From Sitta carolinensis (Eukaryota > Chordata > Aves > Passeriformes > Sittidae): a stretch of 64,000 nt of DNA. Under the pieces are notes generated by a model. It was given only the letters and a program-made list of their open reading frames with translations. It was not told the origin of the DNA and did not search any database. Position 1 is the first letter of the stretch; every line of letters begins with the position of its first letter. The stretch covers positions 27,987,690 to 28,051,689 of the forward strand of contig CM063289.1 of NCBI GenBank assembly GCA_032173965.1, written 5' to 3'. The position numbers were made by a program, and so were the translations under genes. This document shows, piece after piece, positions 1 to 12,790 of this stretch.

Positions 1-898
1 TTCCCCGCTCCAAATCTGGCACTCATTTTACCCTCACATACAATCAAAACATGCCAACCAGCACTTGAGATGTTTTTCTTTAATACCATTAGGAGCAATA
101 ACACACCATGTTCAACATCCCATCTCCAGCTGCTTTGGAGAAAAGCAAAACACCCCAGCTCAGACACCAAGCTATGCACAGGGGGCTCAGGGAGAGGAAT
201 AATTAGCTGATTTATGTAATTCCCACACCCAGCCCTGGGTTTTATTCAACACCCTGTGTTGGATGGCCCTGACTCCCATCACCTCAAGCAGCAGATCTCT
301 CCACACACTGTGGCATAAGCACAGATGGTCCCACATTGGGGCTGCATCCAGGAGGTGACTGCAGGGGGATTTATCTCTCAGAGCACAGCAGACCATGGGA
401 CTCAGCTTCTGCCATGGATATCTGCAGAGGATCTGCTCCTCTGTTTCAGCACTGGTTTTGCAGTTAAAGACCAGCAGCTTGCAAGAAAAGCAGTAAGAAA
501 ACCTGTAAAAGAGAGGAAATTTATGTAGGGCAAACCAGGTGCATTGTCCCTGTTGACAATGCTGACCCACCACCAGCACATCATGATGCACAAACTACCC
601 TTGCTGACTCTGTATTACTAATTTTGACTCAAGTCACCATTTAATGAACTTCTTTTCATTTTTATTTCAACTAGAGTCTTCCAAGACCATTTCCTTTGGA
701 AGACACACCAACCCAAAACTCAGCATGGTGTTTGGGCATGATGGGGTTGCCCACAACACTCCTCTTAGAAGAAGGTTCCCTGTACCTGTGGGTCTTGCCC
801 CAAACCTTCCTTGATGGCTTATTGCATCTCCCAGGTGCGACATGGGGTCACAAACCCTTGTCCCATGGGACAGGCGAAAGGGGAGTTTCCTGGGAATT
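1..898. other. Noncoding, nothing recognised
   Basis: Mixed-composition DNA with short ORFs on both strands (longest 134 codons, 187-591 minus) and no homology or exon signature. Confidence 0.6.
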
Positions 899-911
899 AA
901 TGATGATGATG

Positions 912-944
<33 letters not shown>
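899..944. repeat. (GAT)n-(AAT)n trinucleotide microsatellite
   Basis: About four GAT units run into about eleven AAT/ATA units. Reading frames through it give artificial poly-Asn, poly-Ile and poly-Tyr ORFs. Confidence 0.97.
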
Positions 945-2104
945 GCATGATCTGGCTTCACTGCTGGAAGACCAGAACCTTGCCAAGAGCAGGAAACGAG
1001 CATGTGGATGTACTCTTGAAGAAAAACAATGTCCTCTCAAATAGGCCACAAAACAAGACAATTGAACACAGTCTGCCAGCAGAAATACACTTGGGACAAT
1101 GCTTCCCAAGCCTCCCCTCTGCACCCACCACCATGAGCACGTTGTGGGTGTGGGATTTGCTGTGCTGACTGAGACAGGAAGAGAGCAGCCCCAGCAGCAT
1201 CACTCTTAGAGCTGGATTTTCCTCCGAGGGTCCAGCCGGTGAGGATGCGGCCACACAGCTGGGAGAGAAGAAGCTGTAGCTATAAATGAGTGTTGTTCTC
1301 CATCTCCTGACGTCAAGGGAAGCTTTGCTGGTGAGCCCTGCCAAGCTCCGAGCTCCAGAGAAGCTCTCGCCCCCCGCACAGCCCCCACGTGAGATCTCAG
1401 CCGTCTCCCTCCCAGCCGGGAGCAGGCACCGCCTCCACCCCCGGCCCGAGCTGCCGGCACGGGGGGACGTGCTGCCAGAGGCTGCTTGCCCAAAAAGCCA
1501 CTTTCTGTCAGCAGCACCTCGTGCTGGACCCCAAACTGATGGAGGAGATGGTGGTTGTATCCAGGAGATCCCGGGGTGGGAGTGTTGTGAGTCCCCGGGT
1601 TCATGGCAGCAGGATGGAGAGAAACCATCTCACCAGCAGCTTCACCCCTAACGCTCCTGGGTCAACACCTGGGCTTGAGCTGTTGCTCGTTATTTTCATT
1701 ACTGACAGGGGATATCTCATTGCATTGCTCCCTTTACAGGGAGAGAGAAGAGATCTTTGTGCCTCTTCTAGAAAAGAAAAATAAATAAAATCATGCAGCC
1801 ATTTCCTTCTGCAAATAGTCAAGACTGAGATGGGGAACAGGTGAGGCCAGGAGCAGGTAACTCTTCATAGCTGTGATGCAGGATTAAAACAACATTCCCA
1901 GCATATCCTTAAACAAACCCATGGGAGAAGCCAAAGCCACCCCAAAGTTTCCCCTTCAGCCTGTAATTTTCAGACAACAAACCAATCCTTTCACTTTTCT
2001 AAAGGAGTGGAGAGAGAGGCAGAGAACTGGAAAAACCCTTTATAGAAATATCAGCTGTTCCTCCTCATTCCCACCCCCAGTTCTGTTTTTTGACAAGTTA
2101 AAGT
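945..2104. other. Noncoding, mildly GC-rich centre
   Basis: A GC-richer stretch at about 1350-1480 holds some CpGs. Overlapping ORFs (1206-1651) have arbitrary composition. No gene recognised. Confidence 0.5.
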
Positions 2105-2415
2105 GAGGCCATAACTTATTCTGCTTTGTTCGACAGGGCTAATCACACGTGACTCTAATCACTCATGATGTTTTATTGATTTTAAGCACATTTAATCAGA
2201 AATTGGCTCGGAGTTAGATTCCTGCTAATTACTGAGAAGCAGCATTTTGAATGACTTCACAATTGGACTGCAGATTAGAATGGACAATATGTACTAAAAT
2301 AATGATTCATGCATTCAGCTCCCTGGATTTATTTTGTTTATATTGGATTTTTTAATCTTTAAAGACATAATTCTGCATACGGGCAAGCAGCATTTAAAAC
2401 CCTTAACAAAATGGG
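2105..2415. promoter_or_regulatory. Enhancer-like AT-rich block
   Basis: Dense in homeodomain TAAT/ATTA cores (GCTAATCAC, TCTAATCACTC, CATTTAATCAG, GCTAATTACTG), with TTTTATTGATTTT, a forkhead-like TTGTTTATA and SOX-like ACAATA/ATTG sites. There is no repeat or coding signal. This texture is typical of deeply conserved vertebrate developmental enhancers. Conservation itself has not been tested. Confidence 0.45.
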
Positions 2416-5400
2416 TTTAATTTAAGAGGCCAGGCTTTTACCAGAGATGGGATATGTGGGGAACAGTTTATCCCCAACTAATGCAGTTATTTCTTTGAAG
2501 GTCACTGGACCACATGGTGACACCACACACAGGTGGTGTCAGGAGGGGGAGGCCACAGCTGGGAGCTCCTTTAGCATCCCCCCCAAATCCATCAGTTCTG
2601 CTCTAAAGTCAGGGTGAGCTTTTCTCAGCCAGTGCCTATTTCCAACCCCAAAGCCCAAATGCCAAAGGCTCCTGAAGGCAAAGGCGCCCAGCTCCGAGAG
2701 GTGCCCGTGGTGAGCTGAGTTCTGCCACCACCTCAGCCCTTCTGCTGCTCAAATCTCTCCACAACACAGGGTTAAACAGTTTATATTTCCATATTTCTCC
2801 ACCTAAAAGCCACCTTCTCATGGAAAATCAGATTGTTGCTGATGACAGCCTGGAAACAGATTTTTATTTTTCAACAGCCGCAGGTGTCTTATCTCCATCA
2901 GTGTCCAGGAGATCCCTGGCAATGTGGCTGCAAATGCTCCAGTGACATTGTCCATGCTCAGAAAGAGCTGTGGCCAAGCACAGACCTTTCTCAGCTCAGC
3001 AAAGCTTCCTCTGCCTCCTGGGAAACACTGATCCACGAGCAACAGGGAAGCTGGAGGCTGGCAGAGAGGCTAGACTAGAGAGTACCAGCTATTTGAACCA
3101 GTAGGAAAGGAAAATTTCCTTCTGATTGAAAACAGAAACTTTCCACTTCCATCTCTGCTATTTTATTTTTGTTGGAAAACAAGAAGTCACACTGGGGAAG
3201 GCTCTCACAGTTTTCAGCTAAAATTTTCAAGTTTTGAGTTATAAAGTCAAAATTTTCCATTAAGAAAAGGAATCTTTTTTTCCCCCAACACAACTCCACT
3301 GGGAACACTTACAGCAGTCTTGCCAGCCAATTGCTTTCATACAAAAACAAGCCTAGATTCAGAATGATGCACAGAATACTCTGCAATAACTGATGTCTAA
3401 AAAGTGACAGCTCCAAAGTCTCCTGTTCTGCTCCCACTCCTTTCCACGGGTCTGTGACACCCCAATTCAGTGGCTGGAACTTGCTCATGAATGATGTGAA
3501 ACCTCAGTTTCACAGAAAGCTGGGAAATTCACCCCAGAATCACCACTGGCCTCCCAAGGAGCCAGCCTGCAAATCTGTGCTAATGCACCCTACAAGGAGA
3601 AGTGGTGGGATTTTCACTCTTTAACTGCTGTTACACTCTGTAATATGGCAAGACTCCAGCCTTCATGTAGGACTCAAACTGTAGTAAGTCCAGAGTGTGA
3701 CTCTGACTCCTGCATCCTTCCCTTCATCCTCACAACCCTCCTCATTCCCCACTGTGCTGTTTCATTGTCGCTGCAGAACAAGATTTAGAGGCAAAGGGAA
3801 CTCTCAGCCTGGTGTAACTTCACAAGTTATAACAAGGAAATATCTCTTTGAGTTGGACTCCTTTAATATTTTTTCTTTCCTTCTTTTTTTTTTAATAATT
3901 TCTTAATTTCTTCATTAATTCTTTCTTCTGTACTTTCAGTTGTCCTTCATTCTTTCTTTCCTTTTTACTTTCCCAGGAGTTTGACTCTTAGAATGCTGTG
4001 AGTCCTTTCTAATCAGGATATTCCAGAACTCTACAAAACTCACTGCATCCAGCACTACTGGGTGTAGGTGTTCACAGCCCTGAGGAGTGTTGTTTTAGTA
4101 GTTTTCTGAATGGTCATGAGTGACAAAACAGCAAATCTGTGTTCTTCCACTCACTGGTTGACTCCAACTTCAGAGTCTTCAGTGAGAAGTACAGGCCTGA
4201 AATTATTCTGAAGTTACAGCACCTACAAGAATTTTACCAGATGGAAACCTGAAAAAAGATTGCTGATTTCTTCTCAGATGCATTGCTCATTTGTTCAGAG
4301 TAATTACTAGATGCAAAACCAAAAATAAACCCTTTTCCTTTGATCCTCTCCAGTTGGAGTCTGCACATGACAACCCAGAGCACGTATCTGGATAGTACTG
4401 AAGCTGCCACAGTTTTAATTCAAAACCCAACTAGTGTTTCTCACCTCACCTATGAAACTGCAAATGAAGAGAAAACCCATCAAAGGACACTGGCAAGCAT
4501 CAACCTGTCCCAACTCCTCACATTTTGCATCCTCCTAGGGGGGGAAGAAATCACTTGCAGAATTTGGAGCCGCTCAGTGATGACACTGTGCTGTTCTCCT
4601 CTGGTTATTTAATCATTTGTTAAAAAATCCACCCTGAAGATGGCAGCTAAGGTCTTTGTAGGTCCACCTTTGGGATTAGCCCTTTATATATAGACTAGGG
4701 CAAAGGGTGAGGAAGAAGAGTGGTTTCCAGGAGGTGTGGACACAGGGCAGAGCAGATTAGGCCAGGGCAGAGCTTGGCATCCCTCTGAGTGTGTGAGAGC
4801 CAGGGGAGAGCTGGCAGCAGGAGCTCAGGGGTGCTGGGGATGCTCAGGAATACTCAGTGCTACCAGAGTGACCCAAGAGACACAGGCCAGTTGATTGCTC
4901 AAAAAATAAGGAGGCGATCCTCTTACAGTGCAAGGCTGGCTGAGCACACACATGCCAGCCATCCTGCTCCAACATTCCCAAGCAGGAGTTGCCTCACTCT
5001 CCTCTGAGGAGCTCCAGAGCCTTGACAAGGGTACCTAAATCCCAGGGAGGGGCTGGGAGGGGGTAACCAGTGCCTGAAGTTTTCTCTGCAGGTTTTCTAG
5101 CATGTATTAAAGGAAGATTATATGGATGATCATCAATACCTGTAGAGACTTGTCCTCCTTGGATGATTTTGGTAATGTGGCACCAAGAGCTGGACTGGCT
5201 ACATGGCCAGGAGTGAAATGGAGGGTGGAGAAGCTGGGACTTGCATTCCTGTAGCATTCTTTTGGCTTGTAGAAAAGCTTCAGCACAATAATACAGTCCC
5301 AAATTCAACCATCAGCAAATGATTGCTCTTCCCCAGCAGCAGCACCAAGGGCGCTCAGTGAATGGCATTGGACTGGTGGGAGTGTGGTCAATTTTCCACT

Positions 5401-6323
5401 GTACATTCAAGAAACCTCATTCTTTATGCTGAGCATTAGCATTGATATCCTGAATTAGAGATTAGGGAGTACTGTACATTATTTCCAGCCAGGGATTAAT
5501 TAAATCTCAACATTTCTGAGAGGCAAATGGTATGAAGGAAGCCATTCATTTCAGCAAGGTCCAAATGAACAAGCTCCTCATTTGTTTCTAGGCTTGCTCC
5601 ATGGTGGAGTGAAAAGTAAGCTGGGATCTACCACTTGCAAATACTTTAAAATGACTGATAATAAAGTAGATTAGGTACCTTCCAGAGGTTCTACATGCTA
5701 GCCACTGCTCTTTCCTCTTCAGGTCCTGAAACTGCCTTTTCTCTGCCCTAAAAGTAGGTCCCAAACGTGTTAGCAATGTCCCTTTCAGTAGTGACCACAT
5801 GAGCTCTGCAGTGCTTTGTGCCAGACGTTCCTTGGGCTGGAGGGAAGCAGCACAAAGCCTGTGGCACCACGCTGGAAAAGAAGGAAAACCCTGTTTGTGT
5901 CTTAACACAGAGAGGAGATGCAAAGGGGGACAGGACTGTGTGTTTTGCCCCAACTGGCTGCAAACAGGGGACGTGAAGGAGGCCCAGTAGGGATGAAGAT
6001 GGAGCAACAGAGCTGATGTGCCCTGGAGATGTGAAGTGGGAGTCCACCAGCCAATATTTTCAGGGAGCTTTTTCCCAGGAAAATGGGAAATCTCCCATCA
6101 AAAAGCCCCAAAGATGAGTAAACCACTGATTTCACTAGAAATCTTCACTGACAAAACTGCTCACAGATTTACTCATTGTCCTCCCTTGCCCATGGTGGTC
6201 ATGTCCACATGCAGTCTCTATGGAGATACCGGGGATGTCCATGCCATTCACCACAACAGGGCATTTTCCATGGTTTCTTGGCTTTTTCTGGGGCAGTGAA
6301 ACAGCTGGAGCTCCCCACAGATG
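2416..6323. other. Noncoding, mostly unique DNA
   Basis: Apart from the pyrimidine-rich stretch at 3.9 kb, no repeats, exons or promoters were recognised. Confidence 0.55.
3860..3975. repeat. Pyrimidine-rich low-complexity stretch
   Basis: Largely T and C, with runs of TTC and TTTTTTTTTT, in an otherwise ordinary noncoding region. Confidence 0.75.
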
Positions 6324-6908
6324 CTACTTTGCTTTCTCAAAATCTGCTGTTACTTGTTTGGGCTTATTTAAACTTGCTTTCTTCCTGTTCACTTTTATTC
6401 TGCTTTTCTTCATCAAAGTCCTGCTTGGGCTGAGGAGGGATTTTGAGACCTGGAGGGTTTCCACAGGTCTGGCTTTTATTAGAGGGGGGCAATTTCCCAA
6501 CCACCGGCTGAGTTTCAACATCCCCTCTCTCCTTGCCTTGCTGAGGAAAACCAGGGGCACACATGCAGCCTCCTGCAAAGACTCTTTTTCCAGCAGGATG
6601 AAATCAAGGTGAGGGAATTTTGACAAGTTCAACAGAGTGGGCTGGGCTGGAGAGCTGCTGCTGGCATGCTTGGAGTTGAGATTTTTCAGACTGATAATTT
6701 CTTCAGCTTTTCCTCCAGCCTCTTCTCTCCCTGCAGTCACAACCCCATGATCACAGCAATGTCCATTTGCAATCTGCACAGGGGGCTCTTGCACAGGTTG
6801 AAGTAAGTGATGTTCCCAAACCAGTGCCAGTGCCCCAATAATAATATAAAACCCATCATAAATGTGGGGTTTACCCTTCATTGTTTCAGTGCAGCTCAAA
6901 CTAGTCAA
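6324..6908 (-). other. Unidentified ORF of doubtful status
   Basis: A 194-codon open frame begins MKGKPHIYDGFYIIIGALAL after an upstream in-frame ATG and contains a short hydrophobic segment. A second overlapping frame (6364-6564, from MCAPGFPQQGK to EEKQNKSEQEESKFK) has a more protein-like, charged and proline-rich composition. Neither matches a family I know. Possibilities are a last exon in the second frame (there is a TTTGCAG just before it), a frameshifted pseudogene, or chance. Composition favours noncoding. Confidence 0.15.
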
Positions 6909-7021
6909 AGAAGTAACATGTAAAAATCAATGAAATGTAAAATAATAATAATAATAAAAAAAGGATTTAATGACATAAGATACCCCAGCATTCAAGTCTA
7001 CTTAAAAATGTCCCTGTTCAC

Positions 7022-7088
7022 TGTAGGGGTGTTGGACTAGATGATCTTTGAAAAGTCCCGATCAACCCAAACTTTCTATGATAAGCAT
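7022..7088 (+). mobile_element. CR1 3' end fragment, sense orientation
   Basis: The stretch TTGGACTAGATGATCTTTGA followed by CAACCCAAACTTTCTATGAT matches the terminal 60-70 bases of avian CR1, including the ATTCTATGAT-type end. It is severely 5'-truncated, as is usual for CR1. Confidence 0.85.
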
Positions 7089-7591
7089 GGCAGATATTCC
7101 ACTCAAAATAACAGCTTTGGTGTCTTTCATTATTTGGAGGAGAGTTTCCTCTTTCTCATAGGATCCATCCCATACCCAGAAAAAAACCCCCCAAATTCCC
7201 TGGGCAATGATCTCCGTGTAATGGGATAGTGAGTGGCTGCTGGAAGCCACGTGAGTTCCTGAGTGTTGGAATTGAAGTTCCCCAGTTCGCCTCCCAACTC
7301 CCCCGTTGCAGGCCCAGCTACACAACATTAATTTTAGTCCCCTCCTCATGTCCGGTGGGTGTTCCGTTTTAAAAGGTGCCTTCGTGCAATTCGGCACCAG
7401 CAACGCGAGGAGACGTTCTGCAGAGCCAGCAGTGTTTGCAGGGAACCACGAGATGGCGATGGAATAGAAATTTCCATCCGGAGGAAAAGCGGTTCTCGGT
7501 AAACGAGAAAGGACTGAACCCCCTGCATGTTGAGCCCTCTGCCAGAAAGTAAAAAGCAGGGAGGTGTTGAAATTTTATATTATTTGCCATC

Positions 7592-7618
7592 TTTTTTTTT
7601 TTTTTTTTTTTTTTTTTT
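7592..7618. repeat. Poly(T) tract, 27 bases
   Basis: T27, followed about 70 bases later by a second T-rich run (7685-7722) broken by single C residues. Confidence 0.95.
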
Positions 7619-8245
7619 GGGCAGAAGGATATACTGGTTCTGTATTTATAGATTATCAAATATCTGAAGCATAGCCCAGTTTTCCTTTTTTTTTTTTTTC
7701 TTTTTTTTTTCTTCTTTCTTTGTAATATTAGTATATGCTTTAAAATCTCCTGGATTAGAGAAGAAACTTAATCCTGCTACGACCAAGCAAGTCAGCACGA
7801 AGGGGCAGTAAACTTCAGCCTTTTAGAGTTTGCTGCATAAGAATAATTTAAAAAGTATCTTTCCTTTCTCCAGTTCCACTTCCCAAGAGATATGTCCATC
7901 AGTGATCAGCCCACTGAAGGGAATTTTGACACAAAGTGAAAAATTAATTAATCGAGATTTTTAATTAAAACACAGAGAGGCATGGGAAATGGGGAGCAGG
8001 TATTTGCAATCTTGCAATCCCTTTACCCTCTGAGCTCACCCCTTCCCCCAAGATGGTGTGACTGGGATTTGGAAGGTGGGATGAATACTTGTGACAGGAG
8101 TTTACAGTCTGAATGTCAAGAAGGGTCTGAATATTGCTACTTAAATCCCTCCTACTTTATCACTTTATTTTTGCTTATAGTCTTTCCCCCCTACTGGAAA
8201 TGTATCCATAGGCAAAGGTACAGTCCTTTTTATTTAATGAATGAA

Positions 8246-8428
8246 TATTCATAAAATGATTTGGGTTGGAGGGGACCTTAAAGCTCATTCAGTTCCACTC
8301 CTGCCATGTGCAGGGACACCTTCCACTATCCCAGGTTCTGTCCAGCCTGGCCTTGGACACTTCCAGGGCAGCCACAGATTTTTTGGGCAATGTTTCCCAG
8401 TCTGTGACTACCCTCACAATGACCCTGT
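8246..8428 (-). mobile_element. Truncated CR1 retroposon, antisense
   Basis: ATTTGGGTTGGAGGGGACCT is followed by the CR1 sequence around 'gcagggacaccttccactatcccagg', 'cagcctggccttggacactt' and 'tttcccagtctgtgactaccctc'. These are hallmarks of the complement of the CR1 3' region. Internal deletions and point changes show that it is an old, dead copy. Confidence 0.9.
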
Positions 8429-9059
8429 GGTCATTCCTGTGATTAGTCTCAGCATCAAGGAGTAATGTTGGCAGTTTTATACAAGGGGAACCAAATGAAC
8501 AAAAACTGAACTGTTTTCAAATGCTTGCAAAGCAGAAAAAATTCCATGTCCAGCATCTCCATCTCCCTCTCAAAACACTCATTGGAAAAGCAAAAATCCT
8601 AAATCCATCGTTTTTTTTTTTTTTTTTAATGTGACTTTTAAAGTTAATCCCATTAAAAAAATTGTGTGCCTCTTCTCTGTGTCTCTGTATCCCCAGCTGC
8701 CACAGTGCAGGGCATGGAAGCAGCACCCACTTCCCCCCAACCCCTTTGGCACCACAAAGGGAGAGGGTGGCAGTTTTCTCCTTCTTTCTCCAGGGTAACA
8801 TTATTTCTACTGCCAACCCCAAATCTGGGGACCAGTTAAACCGAATGAGGATAAAGGTCCAAATTTTGAGCCCATAATTCAATTAGGACTTGCACAAATG
8901 CAGCTTCAAAGTGCCCTCATGAAGATTTGCCCTGCAAATTTAAACTTCCCTTTGCAAATCTGCCCTTTAGGTTCCTGCTTGAGAAGGAGATGGGAGACAG
9001 CTTGAAGAGATTCATTTTTCCTCTAGTTTATATATAACTTGCTAAGCTTTTTATTTTTT

Positions 9060-9300
9060 TAAATGAGCTTACTATGTCCAATTTAAGTCAAAATTTAATG
9101 ATCCCTGCAGTAATTCATTTAAGGATACAGCTTCCATAAACGGCATAGCATAAGTCAGGGAATAACTGTCCTTGTCCGCAGTGCAATCATTAATCAACTT
9201 TATTAAAATCACGATTGGCTGAGGAGGTTTGCATAATAAAAGAGGACTCAGAGCATTTTCCAGGACTAAAATGGACCTGAGATCAAACTTTGCGTATTTC
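9060..9300. promoter_or_regulatory. Possible conserved noncoding block
   Basis: Unique AT-rich sequence with TAATTCATTTAAGG, AATCATTAATCAAC and CACGATTGGCTG (CCAAT-type) motifs. A minus-strand ORF (9072-9461) runs through it without known homology and is taken as chance. Confidence 0.3.
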
Positions 9301-9582
9301 TTCCCCACTTCCGCAGAACTTTGCTCCATGTAACTTGGGAGCATCCAAGTCCAGAGTTCATGGTTGGGCTCATGTGTGGAGTTGGTCGGGGTGATAGTGG
9401 TCCTAAAAAGGGTTAAAAAACACCAATAGTCTCTAACACAGACAGGCTTGGGTCTTTGCACTTAGGACAGGAAGAGGATGTGGGAAACATCCTATTTCTG
9501 GCAATTTTAGTGGTGTTTCTCAATTCTTTGGTCTAGGGATGCTTTCTGGATGAGGCATTAGCCTCAGAGCAAGAACCTGGAG

Positions 9583-9640
9583 TTATTTTATATTATCTTA
9601 TATTATTTTATGTTATTTTATTTTATGTTATTTTACATTT
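9583..9640. repeat. (TTTTA)n-like AT minisatellite
   Basis: Imperfect units of TATTTTA, TTATTTTA and TTATATTA over about 55 bases. Confidence 0.85.
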
Positions 9641-9929
9641 TCATCTCCTCCTCAGGTTGGGCAAGGCCCTGAATGCCTGCTCTGCTTAGAGAGTGACCTG
9701 ACGCTCTGAGTGGCTGAGCCCCTTGGCAGGTCAGGGGAGGCAGGAGCAGCCCAGGGTGCCACCATGAGGGACCAATTAAATCTCTGGGTCCAATTAGCAG
9801 CAGCTGTGATTTGTGTGCATCCCCTCTGTACATATGGCTGTGCTGAACTTTCCCTCTGTTCCAAACGTCCTCGCAGAGCGCAGGCGAAACGAGAGGAAGG
9901 AACATTTGTCTGGGGTTTTTTTGAAAGCC

Positions 9930-10240
9930 TTTATCATGATGGACGAGGAACCTTTTACATCATTCTCCAACTTGCAAACAAATTAGGTACCTTCATCACC
10001 TTCCCCTGATAGAGGAGCTGGCAAGCGACAGCCGATGAGCTGCCGGGGAGAGGGTGAGGGGTGTGCAAGTGTTTCATTGGACACCCTCAACCAAGTTTGC
10101 TGGAAATAAAATATAAGTGAAGTCAGATGCTGAGGGCTTAAGCGTCCATGCATTAACCAAGATGGTTTCCATCTCATGGAGCAATTTGGGCTCCGGCCAT
10201 TTAGGGCAGGACAGGAATTGTTATTCATTTTAATGGATGC
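9930..10240. promoter_or_regulatory. Possible conserved noncoding block
   Basis: Unique sequence with TTTATCATGATGG, CAAACAAATTAGG, TGCATTAACCAAGATGG and TTATTCATTTTAATGG motifs, and no repeat signature. Inferred from texture only. Confidence 0.3.
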
Positions 10241-11015
10241 TGGGCATCCAAATCCCTTCGGTGGCATTGAAACATCTCATCCCTAATTTCTATGTGTTTC
10301 AGTCCCTCACATGCAGCCAACTCGTGCAGGGCACTCCAGGAAGCCTGATGAAAGTGTTGCTGGTATTACCCAAAATGATCTTTAGTTTCACTGACGAGAT
10401 CAGACCAAGAAGAAGAGAAGGAAAGGTCCAGGTCTGTTGACAAAATGTCAGGGAGATGAATAGAGCTGGTTCCTTCTTCCCCATCAGTGGTTTCAGCCAG
10501 AAATAGAAGATCCCATCACCTGTATCCCACAGGCAGCCCTGAGCTCAGTGTTTCACAGGCAATGAGGCAGCAGCAGGGCTGGCAGCAGAAGGGGATGATC
10601 CAGGGCAGGCAGGTCCTGCTGCTAACGATGCTGGAGAGGGATGCTGCCAGCACTGGGGAGCAAGGCTCTGATGAATGACTGTGAGTTCTACAGCACAGCC
10701 CAGGGGGCAGGTTTGCCTCTCTCTCCTCCATCCAGAGGGATTTTAATGGCAGGATGTCCTTCCTGGCAGGAGGTGCTGATAATGGAGTGGATCACCAGCT
10801 CCAGCCCAAAAGGAGGAGATAAATGACTTTAGAGGATGCTTTAAAAAAATCTAGCTGGAAAGCCTCTGTTAAAAAACAAGGCAATGTTGGAGAAGAAACC
10901 CCTGCAGACATTCATAGCCTTGACAGAATTGTTAGGGTAGAATAACAGGAAACAAGGCCCCAGATAATTTTATTGCTCAGTAAGCAACTCATGTCTCATT
11001 GCTGGCAGTGCTTGG

Positions 11016-11226
11016 AAATCACAGAGTCCTTTAGGTTGCTAATGACCTCTAGGATCATCAAGTCCAGCTCGGTCTGTCACCAAACTATGTCCCCAAGTAC
11101 CACACCCACATTCCTTTTGAAGACTTCCAGGGATAGTTATTCCACCACTTCCCTGGGCAGCCTGTTCCAATTCCTGACCACCATTTCAGAGAAGAAATTT
11201 TTCCTAAATGACTCCTTATACACAGC
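11016..11226 (-). mobile_element. Diverged CR1 retroposon, antisense
   Basis: AATCACAGAGTCCTTTAGGT, then 'ctaggatcatcaagtccagc', 'acttccagggatagttattc' and 'cctgggcagcctgttccaat' follow the CR1 3' consensus in reverse complement, ending near 'aaatttttcctaaatgactc'. It is more diverged than the copies at 8.2 and 58.6 kb and probably belongs to a different CR1 subfamily. Confidence 0.87.
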
Positions 11227-11603
11227 AGCCAGCTGGCTGTCGGCTCGTAGAGACAAATGTGGGGAGAGGTTGTAAGGAAGTTAGGGGAGCAGCAAAGGGG
11301 CTGGAGGTTGCATGCCATCACTTCAGGTCAGAGTGTCTGGAAAAAACCAAAATAGTTTCTCTCTATTTGGCTGAAAAGTGAAAGGGGCAGTTCCCCATCC
11401 CTCCTCTTACAGGTGGTTCAATTTGTTTTTTCTGTGGTGGGGAGCAGGTAAAGTTGGGCAACATTATCTGTAGAGGGGAAGGATAAAGTGGGTGATGTTT
11501 TCCAGAAGTGGAAAATCCAGCAGAATTAAATTTGATCCTTGGAAAAAGATAAACATCTTTAAATGTCCAGCCCAAATGCTGAAGTCACCATAGCTGACCC
11601 ACA

Positions 11604-11775
11604 GAGAGGAAGAATGGTTTTGTGGTTAAGGCACTTCACTACAATCTGAAAAATCTGGGTTTAATTCCATTAGCCACAACCTCCCTGTGAGAGCATAGAC
11701 AAATCTCTTCCTATCTTTTTGCCCAGATTACTATATGTAAAATGAGGGTGATAACTTTTCTTACCGATACTGCTG
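11604..11775 (+). mobile_element. MIR-type tRNA-derived SINE
   Basis: TTTTGTGGTTAAGGCACTTC (tRNA-derived head), then 'aaatctgggtttaattccat' (B-box region), 'aatctcttcctatctttttg' and 'actatatgtaaaatgagggt' (conserved core). Order and spacing follow the amniote MIR consensus 'gtggttaagagcac...ctgggttcgaatccc...tctgtaaaatggggataat'. This is an old copy. Confidence 0.8.
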
Positions 11776-12789
11776 CCCATGAGGAGTTTGCAGTCATCCA
11801 CACACTGTGAATTGAAGCAACAAGTTTCAGGAGTGCATGTCCTTGATAATGATTTTATCTATTCTCCTTCATGGAAGGAGCTGAATTCCCCCCTTGAAAG
11901 CAGAATATTACAGCCACAATCCACTCCTATTCACAGGTCAGGATTTGAAACCAATTCTTGTATTAAAAAGATGAATCACAGCACAAAAATGACTTAATTA
12001 GCTGTGTAGACAGCCAGTGTGAGCACAGAATACCCCGAGCAAGGGTCCTCTCCAGCCAAACATCGTCCTTTAGGGAACTTGGCATTCCTTCCAGGCTGTG
12101 TGTCAAGGAGACTGAGCAACTTTACATCAACACAACATGGATTTTCCTTCTACCAAACTACTCTGCAATCTGTAATTTTTAACCTCACAAGTTTGAGATT
12201 GTACCTTAACATTTGCAGGAAGCAGATGGCTTCTGCATACTGCCAACCTGTTGTTACAAAAGCATCTTCCAAGAATTGTTTTCTACCCACAGTCGCTAAC
12301 CATAATTAACCTTTCATATGATTTAATAAACAGCAAAAAATATTTGCCATCTCATATTAATAAAGAGAGCTTTTCAGGACATTTTTTCCCCCCTCTTCAA
12401 GAACATAGAAGCTGCGGTGATTTTTTGTGGGTGCTTGTTTTTATTGCCATTCAAATTATTTAGGGATGTAGTTTACCTCTGCTAATTAAAGTCCAGAAGG
12501 ACAGCAGAACAGTGGATGAGCAGAGCATCTTCTGGCACAGCACAAAGTGACTTTTTATTTCAGGAAAAAAAAGGAAGTTTGGGTGAGAAGCACAACTGCT
12601 AAGTGTGGGGCAGAGAGGGAGAGCAGGACCCACCAACGGCCACAATGATATCAAGTTGTGTTTTCCAGCTTTCCCACACTCATGATTTTAATGCTTCAAG
12701 GAGTTTTAAGTGATAATAATGGAGTCCTGTAGTACTTTGACCTTTTTTATATTTAGAAACTTGACTGACTGGTCATTTTTGGGCAGAGT

Positions 12790-12790
<1 letters not shown>

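Noticed and set aside
842..1168. Poly-Asn ORF and its poly-Tyr and poly-Ile counterparts
   Set aside because: Produced by the AAT microsatellite at 899-944.
9072..9461. 129-codon minus-strand ORF
   Set aside because: Overlaps a conserved-looking AT-rich noncoding block. The peptide has no known motif.
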